Part shown: piece by piece, positions 13,804-22,379 of the stretch
Layout of the letters: each line of letters begins with the position of its first letter
Numbering within the stretch: the stretch's first letter is position 1
NCBI RefSeq assembly: GCF_026210795.1
Contig: NC_089447.1
Span: 2,978,501 to 3,042,500 of the forward strand
Length of the DNA: 64,000 nt
Direction of reading: 5' to 3'
DNA from: Rhizophagus irregularis
Lineage: Eukaryota > Glomeromycota > Glomeromycetes > Glomerales > Glomeraceae
The notes under the pieces: model-generated
The model's database searches: none
What the model was told of the DNA's origin: nothing
What the model saw: the letters and a program-made list of their open reading frames with translations, nothing else
Made by a program: the position numbers and the translations under genes

Positions 13804-14941
13804 TTAAACTCTTAGCCGGTCTTCTATATTCTTTCTTGTTGTTTCAATCAGATCTATTTCTTCATTCTTTGAAGCATTGTATCTTAAAACATTGGTTTGA
13901 TTGAAAGGATTCTCGGGTGATTTCTTTTGAATTTCGTATTATAAAAAAAAACGAATGGAAATTAATTGATCATAAATTTTTCAAACATGAAGATATTTCA
14001 CTCATAAAAAAGCAAAGACTTACTTTGAAATTTTCGTACAAAAGATTATGTAATTGAGCATAACGTAATCCAGGATTTTCTTTTCGAAGTTTTGGCATCT
14101 CATGTTCTTCATATGCACGGAAAGCAGCCTATGTTATAATAAATTATCATTAATATGTATAAATGTATAAGGATGAGGAAAAATGTTTTAATCAACTGAT
14201 ACCTTAAACCTTCTTTCTGGATGTCTTTCAATATTAGAAGCACTTGTAGGAGCACCACCACCATTATTTTCTAATAAATCTAAAGCATCATCTATATTAG
14301 ATGCAGAAAATTCAGGAATTTCTCTTCTCTCCGTGGCTTCTTGTTCAACTTTCTGAGTCTTCTTGATAGCCTTTGTCTAATATATTATAAAATATATATT
14401 AATATAATCTTTTTAATTAACAAAAAAAGGTAAAAAAAAATAGGTATAGACTACCTCTTCACCCGATTTCTTTGTTAATTTTATTACAGGCTTATATTTC
14501 GAAAGTTCTTTTTCTTCTTGTTCTAATAATTTTGCTGCTTCATTTTTCTTTGCTAATTGAGCTTCCTATTATTAATTTAAAACAAATTGAGATCAAATTC
14601 TAACGTAATTTTTTTAAAATATATTAAAATATCTCCCAAAAGTAACGACTGAAAAATATTGATCGTACTTTTCTCAGTCTTTGAGCTTCTTTTTTTGAAG
14701 TATCTTTTGCTCCTACTGACCACTCTTCGGACTCTTTTCGTTCTTTCTCAGCTTGTTTCTTGGAATTAACCTCCTTTTGGTGTACGGCTTTCTTTTCCTT
14801 TGCAGCCGTAACTGATAAGCAAAAAAAAATTATAAATTAAAATAATTATAAAAGAAAAATTAAAATACTCTCGGTTATAATATAAAACTAATTATTAATT
14901 ATTATACCTTTAGTATTTTCTCCTCTGAATTTTTTTGGCAT
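13804..14941 (-). CDS. CCDC124/Lso2-like ribosome-associated coiled-coil protein
   Basis: Six exons (14908-14941, 14669-14811, 14455-14565, 14203-14376, 14024-14128, 13804-13923; all GT-AG and phase-consistent) give a 228-aa protein, close to the 223 aa of human CCDC124. It begins MPKKFRGENTK and continues with a Lys/Glu/Ala-rich helix containing EEWSVGAKDTSKKEAQ. The C-terminal half has the family signature: IDDALDLL, then ERHPERRFKAAFRAYEE, then RKENPGLRYAQLHNLL and SPENPFNQ. In yeast and animals this family binds the ribosomal intersubunit region and protects or recovers dormant 80S ribosomes. The domain pattern is seen directly; the role is inferred from the family. It is divergently arranged with cytochrome c, the start codons lying about 270 bases apart. 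Confidence 0.93.
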
Positions 14942-15210
14942 GATTTCCAAAGTAAAAAAAACGAATTCTTGTAATAGAATCGGAGAAATTATTTTATTAA
15001 TCAAGGCGCAGTAACCGTGTAGGTATTCACATGATTCGCATGAAAAGGTCTGAGCTGTTTCATTTACGTAAATTATTCGTAAACTTATCGGAAATTATCG
15101 GAAAATAAATAAATAGTGTGTCCATCCATCTAAAAAAAAAAAGTATATATTTATATTGATTTTTTTTTCTTTTTTTTTAAAAAAAAGAATATTTTGAATA
15201 ATTTGTAAAC
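14942..15210. promoter_or_regulatory. divergent promoter, CCDC124-like / cytochrome c
   Basis: The 269 bases between the two outward-facing start codons must carry both core promoters and both 5' leaders. It contains GGCGCAGTAACCGTGTAGG-like GC-richer sequence near 15005-15025, unusual in this AT-rich window, and poly-A/T tracts next to each start. No specific factor site can be assigned. Confidence 0.5.
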
Positions 15211-15880
15211 ATGCCTTTTGACGCTGGTAAATATTTAGTTATTTTTTTTTTTCGTTAATTTTATATTTTTTTTAAAAAAAAAATATTGATCAATATTTTT
15301 TTTTTTTTTTTGATAACCTTAAAATAAATAGCAAGTGCTGATGCTAAGAACGGTGCTAAATTGTAGGCCTGAAAATTTTTCATTAATCAATTTTAAAAGA
15401 AATCGAATTTTTTAAATTGAATCATATTTACATTACTTTTTAATATTTTAAAATCAAATTCAAAAAAATTAAATATTTATAATAATAAATTATTAAAATT
15501 TGAAAAAAAACAGGTTCAAGACTCGTTGCGCTCAATGCCATACAGTCGAAGCAGGAGGTTCCAATAAAGTAGGACCAAATCTTCATGGTTTATTTGGTCG
15601 TAAATCCGGTACAGTGGCAGGATTTTCATATACTGCTGCTAATCAAAACAAGGGAGTAATTTGGAAAGAAGATACTTTATTTGATTACCTCGAAAACCCG
15701 AAAAAGTATGATTATATAATTTTTTGAAAATTAGAGAATTTTGGATATTTTATCTCTAATTTTATTATATCTTGTTTTTTTTTCAGATATATTCCTGGTA
15801 CAAAGATGGCATTTGCCGGGTTTAAAAAGGAAAAAGAACGTAACGATGTTATCGCTTACTTGAAAGATTGTACAAAATAA
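15211..15880 (+). CDS. cytochrome c
   Basis: Four exons (15211-15226, 15332-15362, 15514-15705, 15787-15880; three GT-AG introns) give a 110-aa protein. It is the soluble electron carrier of the mitochondrial intermembrane space, passing electrons from complex III to complex IV. The haem-attachment motif CAQCH is present in [13 protein letters not shown], followed by [13 protein letters not shown], then [27 protein letters not shown] (axial-ligand Met in GTKM) and a C-terminal AYLKD helix. It matches the animal and fungal protein nearly end to end. A frame starting inside exon 3 looks like a shorter gene but is only part of this one. A very short first exon (MPFDA) fits the family N-terminus. 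No cleavable presequence is expected or seen. Confidence 0.97.
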
Positions 15881-16291
15881 CTTTTGAATATTACTGATCA
15901 TATTCACAAGGAAAAAGCATATCAAATTATTTAATTATATTAAAAAAAAAAAATAAATTTAAAAAATCTTTTTTAATTGGTCAAATTATTTGTTGACCTG
16001 ACCATAATTAGTAAAGATTTTTTTTGTTTGTTTGCATTTTTTGTTTATAAATTCTGAAAAAATTTTTATCCTTGGTAAAATCAAAAATTTTTTATTAGAT
16101 CAACTTTTATTCATGCTAAAAATAGCCTAATGCAATTCAAATAGAATTCATTTATTTGAATTCCGAGAATTTAATTATTGAGATAGTCATTATATCGCTT
16201 GTGGTTTTAAATATTTACATTACATAATAAGATAAATTGAAATAATAATCATAAGGATATATATATAGATGTATCTCAGTATAAAGAATGT
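15881..16291. other. convergent 3' intergenic spacer
   Basis: About 410 bases between the stop of cytochrome c (+) and the stop of the eIF4E2-like gene (-). AT-rich; presumably holds both 3' UTRs and polyadenylation signals. No gene or repeat is seen. Confidence 0.6.
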
Positions 16292-17509
16292 TCAATCTTT
16301 TCCATTTGTATCTTGTTTCTTAAATGCAGCGTGTTCTTTATGGACTGTAAAGAAATCAAATTATAATTAGGTATCAATGTTTGAAAAGGAAGGTGCATAA
16401 TCTGCATACAAAATCATACCTTTGTAATATGGACTTTGAAGTTTAATATTTTCTTGTAATAATAATTCTTGCAATTTATCCATTATTTTAGAATTTTCAT
16501 GTGCACCGGCATTTTTATTCCAAATAGTAAAAATATCAGCATTAAATCTAGTAGATACCGATAAACCAAAGATATCATCATCTAATATTATACATATATA
16601 ATGTCAGTTTTTTGATCGATTTCTAAAAAGTATTAAAACTCGTTGATTAATTAACCTTTAGAAACAACATCCTCGAACTGTTCCCCAATTAAAAGCATGA
16701 GTAATTCTCTCCAGACTATTTTTGATTCAGATTTATTAACGCGAAATGACCATGCGCCTCCGTTTTCATTATGTGGGTCTTCCCTAAAATATTAAGTTTA
16801 ATTAACTTGATCATGTATTTCGAAAAAAAAGAGTAAAAAAAAAAATGAGGTTAAAAAAAAAGAAACCTACCATACAGGACGAATTCCACTTTTCATAAAA
16901 TGAAGACTACTTCTAAATTGTAATTGATCTGGCCCTATAATATTGTTATAAACTGACCAAAAACTCTTGTGAAAGCAAATAATAATAATTAATTATAGCA
17001 TAAAGAAAATATTTAATAAAAATTCTTTCTTACAATATTTTTTTTTTACCTGAACAGTATTTACAGTTGCAACACTCTTCAGATTTTCTTCGTATTCCTC
17101 TAAAAAAAAAACATATAAAAGAAAAATTCAAAACTTGATGAAATATGGGATTGCCCATTTTATTATGCTCAGTAACAATCAATTACAGGTCTTTTACCAG
17201 GCGTGGCATTCGCGACATATCTTTTTTTTTTAAAAAAAAAGAGCACATAAAGATTAATATTGTTCATTATTGATTAAGAAAAAAATCTTTAATAAAAACG
17301 CACTTATCGTGGTAAAATGTCCATTCGTTAGTTAGAGGGTACTGCTCTGAACTTTTAGTGTTATCTTTGTCGGTAGTACTTTCTTTAGAACTTCGAAGTG
17401 AATTATTTTTCCAGGAATCTGTAGTTTGACTTTTTGAGTTAACGACTGAAGATTTTGTGGTTGAATTAGTCGGTAGTGTGTTAGCATTTGATGTCGTACT
17501 AGAAGACAT
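16292..17509 (-). CDS. class II eIF4E (4EHP/eIF4E2-like) cap-binding protein
   Basis: Seven exons (17304-17509, 17198-17220, 17050-17099, 16871-16965, 16656-16783, 16420-16581, 16292-16344) give a 238-aa protein. It should bind the 5' cap of mRNA in the cytoplasm. Residues 1-55 form a Ser/Thr/Asn-rich disordered tail. The eIF4E fold starts at PLTNEWTFYHDK. The second cap-stacking aromatic is Trp125 in RPVWEDPHNENGGAW. At the position of the first (human eIF4E Trp56) the segment reads EEYEENL, putting Tyr79 there, as in human 4EHP (Tyr78). SFWSVYNNI, ELLMLLIGEQF and IFTIWNKNA are further family landmarks. Class II members usually repress or tune translation because they bind eIF4G weakly. That role is known from animals and inferred here. 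The exon 2 donor (G|gtaaaag) was chosen because it alone keeps frame. Confidence 0.92.
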
Positions 17510-19429
17510 TGTTTTATCTTTAACTTGTCTGTAATCAAAAAAAAATCTATCGTCTATTTTTTATAAAACAAAGTTTAACTAATAAATAACATCGATTTTT
17601 CTTTCTGTTAATGAAATAATTATAAATTAAATAATGATGTTCGCTAATTATTAACTTAGACGAACTCTTCGTACAAAATTTCACATCCCCTTATTTAAAA
17701 TAAATTGATCACCTTTTAAAACCAATCAAAAACTCATCATTAAAACTCTGAATATTGCCTAGCGTGGATTGAGTGACATAAAAATCCGTCATTTTCAGGA
17801 AAAAAATGTAAGACATCATTTTTTATAATAAAAAAAACCTGTTCAGCTAAACATATTTTAAATGCTAAGCAATAAATCTTGTAACAGAAATGTTGAAAAA
17901 TTCCGATGAAATGAAATGAATTAGGCGTGTTAGTATTGACGATTTAATAGTATTTTGAATTTGAGCTTAATTTGAACTTATATTCATATCTTTAGTTGGA
18001 TTTATCATAAGGAATCAAAAAGATCTTTTATCAAGAAAGAAAATCGTTATTACATATGCATCAACTTCAAAAAGGTGTACCAAATTTTTTTAACGCCTTC
18101 TATTATATTATTATATCTGAAATACTATTGGAATATTGAAAGTAATTGGGGTGGATCAGAAGAATATATATATATATATTTTTCTAGTACATGAGATGTT
18201 AGGTGCAGTGCGGTTGTCTCATAATTGTAACTTAATAGAGATTCGCTCAAATCCCTCTCTTTCGGCATGCATAAAAAGGAAAAAACCGGTGAGTGGGTTC
18301 TCGTTCTTTTTTAAAATGTTGAAAATGAATATTATACATTCATTTTGAACGCATGGCGTAAGTTGTAACAAAATATCAGGCGTACTGTACATTAAAAGAA
18401 GAATTTCCCTACAAAAAGGGGTGTTACAGCCTGTTTAAATCAATGATCAACTAAGCGGATAATAGCATAGTATTATTTATTATAATTAGCATTCCTAATT
18501 CTGTGGAAGATGCTCTTTCTGGCTCGGATTAAAGGGTTTTTATTCTTTTTACGACATTTACAGTTGTAGAATTAGAAATTCAAGATATATAATGAATCGT
18601 AGCATCTATATAAGAATTTTGATAGAAGTTTGGTTTTCGTTTAAAAAATTTATTTTAAATTTCATTAAACATATGAAGATTTTGCCTATGAAAAGAGATT
18701 TCAATAAAGCAAGGTCAAGATCCTAATCAAAATCTAATCCGTGAAGTTGGCTAGAGTCTCGAACAAAACTGGCAAATTTATCAAGTTCTTCAATATATGC
18801 AAGTTGAAGAATTTTTTGATAAACAGACAAGTTAAATTAACCATTCAAGACTTCATATCATTCTTATTTGATGAAATAAACCAGTTTGAATGTTTGGATC
18901 TAAAAATTGATATATTGATGCCACAGACTGAACTAGCAAAAATTGGAATAATAAAATTTTCGTGCAATGTATTATTGTAAAAAATGTAGGTAGTAACCTA
19001 GAAAATAAAAGTTCATTTTAAAGATTTGTCATATATCTATCATATTAATAAATGTGAAAATTTTTAATTTGACTAAAATCTCTCACTTTCCATACTGATG
19101 AGCATACATAATGTTTGTTAGAATTTTACAGAAGATGCGCTTTACGTTTGGTAATCATACCTTGAATAATCCTACATTTCACGTTATTAATAAACAATTT
19201 ATTATTCTCTTGGCACAGTAATTTATCATCCTCCGAGGTATTTGACAAAAAGGAGTAATAATGAAATAGACTATCTCGAGATCAGTTGGAGCTTGAGATT
19301 TAAGTGCCGGGCAAAATCAGAATCCGTGGTTTAAAGTTGGATCCTGAAGCCGGAATAAATCTTCATTCTGATTTATAATCAAATAAACTAATGGAAGTGT
19401 TCATAATTTTATATTCTTTAATGACATTA
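17510..19429. other. gene-free spacer with a tRNA-like relic
   Basis: About 1.9 kb with no supported protein gene. Open frames at 18136-18348 and 18741-18980 show no domain, no partner exon and low-complexity composition. The only recognisable piece is a degenerate tRNA-like sequence near 18193-18266, listed separately. The first few hundred bases are probably promoter of the eIF4E2-like gene. Confidence 0.55.
18193..18266 (+). other. degenerate tRNA-Met-like sequence (relic or SINE head)
   Basis: The order GGTGCAGTGCGG (D-arm/A-box-like), GTCTCATAA (identical to the anticodon loop region of elongator tRNA-Met, anticodon CAT) and GCTCAAATCC (B-box-like) over about 70 bases resembles a tRNA gene. 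The anticodon and T stems do not pair properly and the acceptor stem is not closed, so it is unlikely to be functional. A dead tRNA copy or the head of a tRNA-derived SINE are the options. I see no second copy in the window. Confidence 0.3.
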
Positions 19430-20832
19430 TTATTGTTCAATTATATCTTCAGTATCACTGTTAGATCTTAGAAAATTCTCCAATGCCTCCCGATCATCTG
19501 CTGTTTCTAATTCAACTTGTTCTAAACTAGTTATCAAATCTTCATCTGATAGTTTTGGTGAATATTCTATGAAATAACAAAAAAAATATGTATGTAAATA
19601 CGTAATAATAAATTTCGAAAATTATTATAAATCAACATACCATTATGTAATGCAGGATTTATCATTCGCTTTTTGTAGTTTTCCATTTGTGTTTCAAAAT
19701 CAGCTTGATATGACTGCACTTTTTGGATTTTATGATTCCTCATAAACTCCTCATAATGTTGTTGATACATACTCCTTTTTTCCGATAATTCAGCCCTAAA
19801 TAATAAAACTTAATAAAATAAGCAGTTATAGAATAAATATCCTATTATAAAACATATTTACTTACTCTTTTTCTTCGATATGTTTATCAAGTGAACGAAG
19901 TTCGGTTCGTTTCCAATCTTCGAAAATTTGTTCTTGATTATTTTTTGCATAATCATCAATCATATTCTCCAACTCTGACAATTTTCCTTTTAGTGAAACT
20001 TTTTTTAAAAAAAGAAAAAAAAATTACTAAGACTTTCTTGAATTATAAAGGAATGTCAATTAATTGTGATCTTACTTGCAGAATGGGTTATTTCATCGAT
20101 CATTACTTTTACTTTAGGCAATTGACTAGCCTCCGATTTAACTAACTCGCATGTTTGATAATGATTTTCACATTTTTTCAATATTTGCTGAATAAGCCCA
20201 TCAACTAACTAATAAATTCGAAAAGATTTAAGTATCAAGAATTAATAAAAGTAATGTTAAATGCCGACTTACAATAGCGTTACGAAAATTATTTTCATCC
20301 TCAGCTTTTATCGAATTCCAATCATTCTCATATCTAAAAGCATTTGAAAAGCAAATAAAATTAAGTACGATGGTTCATAACAAAAATCATGTCAATTTTA
20401 AAACCACCTTAATGAAAATTCAGTAGTGGCTGGTATGTCTAGACTCGGTATTGTACGTGACTTGCTATAATGTAAGACAACAATAATAAATAAAAGTCGG
20501 AGGAAAAATTCAAAAATGAAAAGAAATAAAATAAAATATAACCTTAAATACCCAATCACGGGTAACCTTGGTGACAACGAACCTAAACGCGGGTTTAATG
20601 CAGGTGTAAGAATTTCGGCCGATTTTGTACGAATGTTTTCCCATTCATTGCGAACAACCTGAAGTCTTAAAATAAATTTAATATCTAGAGTTAATTAATA
20701 AGTGTGGGCGATCAATAAATTTTCCTCTAAAAGAAAGTTGAATTTCTTAAGTAGGTAAATAATTGCTCACCCAGTCGTATCTATAAAGTCCTTAAAACTA
20801 GCTGAAGATATTTTTTTGAACTGTTCAAACAT
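19430..20832 (-). CDS. dysbindin-like BLOC-1 subunit
   Basis: Eight exons (20771-20832, 20543-20665, 20408-20464, 20273-20333, 20076-20208, 19866-19998, 19641-19795, 19430-19566), all GT-AG and in phase, give a 286-aa protein. It aligns by eye to animal dysbindin in order: SRTIPSLDIP and RYENDWNSI (human RTVPFLP, RYEDTW), a long central coiled coil (LEQ/KCENHYQTCEL to IEEKEAELSEKRS), YQADFETQMENYKKRM (human FQQDMEQYL), and the acidic tail DEDLITSLEQVELETADDREALENFL (human LEQMDLMDISDQEALDVFL). Dysbindin is a structural subunit of BLOC-1, which acts in endosome-to-lysosome sorting. The neighbour on the left is unrelated; on the right it shares a 173-base divergent promoter with RPL37. The assignment rests on motif order, not on a search. 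Confidence 0.85.
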
Positions 20833-21005
20833 TGTTAAGATATCAGATATGCAAGATGTGCAACTACGTCTTAATTCTTAAACGTAACAAGGCACGTGAG
20901 ATTAATACATTATTGACCAATGAAACTTGATGATCTTAAAAAAGATAAAAACGGAAATTTTAATAATTTATTAGAATCCTCCTTCCAATATCTCTTTGAT
21001 TCAAA
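20833..21005. promoter_or_regulatory. compact divergent promoter, dysbindin-like / RPL37
   Basis: Only 173 bases separate the two start codons. The sequence includes AACGTAACAAGGCACGTGAG with an E-box-like CACGTG at about 20892-20897, the only such palindrome near a ribosomal protein start here. Two outward promoters must fit in this space. Confidence 0.55.
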
Positions 21006-21653
21006 ATGGTAAAGTTTTTCTTTGTCTTTTTACATCCATTAATCATCGAATTAGTAATTAAATTATTATAATTGATAGTTTGATTATTTTTTTAATGAGC
21101 TTAAATAATTTATCCGGAGAATGAGAGCGATGATAAACAAAAATAAATCTGTGATTTTGAATATTTATTATTAAATCAATATTATAGACAAAGGGTACCT
21201 CAAGCTTCGGTAAACGCCACACAAAGACCCACACTTTATGCCGTCGATGTGGAAGGCGTGCATTTCATAATCAAAAGAAAACTTGTGCTCAGTGCGGATA
21301 CCCCTCTGCAAAAACGAGGAGCTGTTAGTAGTATATTGAAACTTGATTTTTAATTGTGAATTGATTGAATCAAATAATTTTCACTCAAGTATTAATTTGA
21401 CAATTTTTTTTAAAAAAAATAGACAACTGGAGCGAAAAAGGTAAACGTAGAAAAACTACAGGTACTGGCAGAATGCGGTATTTAAAGCATCTTCCTCGTC
21501 GTTTTAAGAATGGTTTTCGTGAAGGTAAAAGATTTTAATGAATTCTATAATTCCATATAATTTTTTTATTTATAACAAATTTTATGATCTTTTATTATAG
21601 GCACTCAAGCAGTAAAACGATCAGCTCCAGCTACGGATAGTTCTGACGTTTGA
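21006..21653 (+). CDS. 60S ribosomal protein L37 (eL37)
   Basis: Four exons (21006-21008, 21188-21323, 21423-21524, 21601-21653) give a 97-aa protein, the family's usual length. Exon 1 is just the ATG, followed by a 179-base intron, a layout common in ribosomal protein genes. The protein starts [23 protein letters not shown] and carries the zinc-binding pattern C-R-R-C ... C-A-Q-C, then [37 protein letters not shown]. It is a structural zinc-ribbon protein of the large ribosomal subunit that contacts 5.8S/25S rRNA. The complete match and clean splice phases make this call near certain. Confidence 0.97.
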
Positions 21654-22379
21654 AGAATTTTTCTTTTAGTAACTTTTTAAATCTTTATGTAAATGACAAT
21701 AATTTTAATAAAATGAATGCTTAAAGTTACACTATATTATATACTACATGACGAAAATTTGGCAAAATTTTTTAATGCCAGCCATTGTAGAATAAATTTC
21801 CTTTGAAGGTGAATCTGGTAAAATATAGACAACACAGATATATCTCGAACAACCTTACTTTCTACAAAAAACTACAGTTAATCAATTATAAAATAGATGA
21901 GAAACAGACCGAGTTCTTGGGTTCTAAATCAATGGATGATCAGCAATGCCATTTAAATTATTATATTTTAAAATTTCTATTTCATCACCGGTTCTAGCTT
22001 ATACGTAACAATATGATGGATTTTGGATTAGCCATTTCATTCCTTTTTACATTTCTTTATATTTCCTTATATTTATATACACTTATTTATGTATCCAAAT
22101 TTCATTCACAATGTTAGAATTTTAACCAACTTTTGTTAATGATTCAAGATCATACAAGTTTCAAAATTGACTTTATCGATTAATTGAAATAAAATTTTAA
22201 AATTTTTTATCACGGCTGGCATTACGGCATTAAAAACGAGATACTCGTGACACGGAGTGATCATCAATTCATCAATTATAAATAAAACAAAAATTTAATT
22301 TAGCTAAATATCTTTTGGAGCTCCCAAATAACATGCGTATATGGCAAAATGTTGCGCGTGCACTATATATACACTATAT
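21654..22379. other. spacer between RPL37 and the Cys-repeat gene
   Basis: About 730 bases without a supported gene. It holds the RPL37 3' region and, at its right end, two overlapping TATATATACAC/TATATATGG words just before the proposed first ATG of the Cys-repeat gene. Confidence 0.5.

Noticed and set aside
18741-18980. 79-codon open frame in the spacer before the dysbindin-like gene
   Set aside because: No recognisable domain, no splice partners and AT-driven composition; it could be a relic, but nothing supports a gene.
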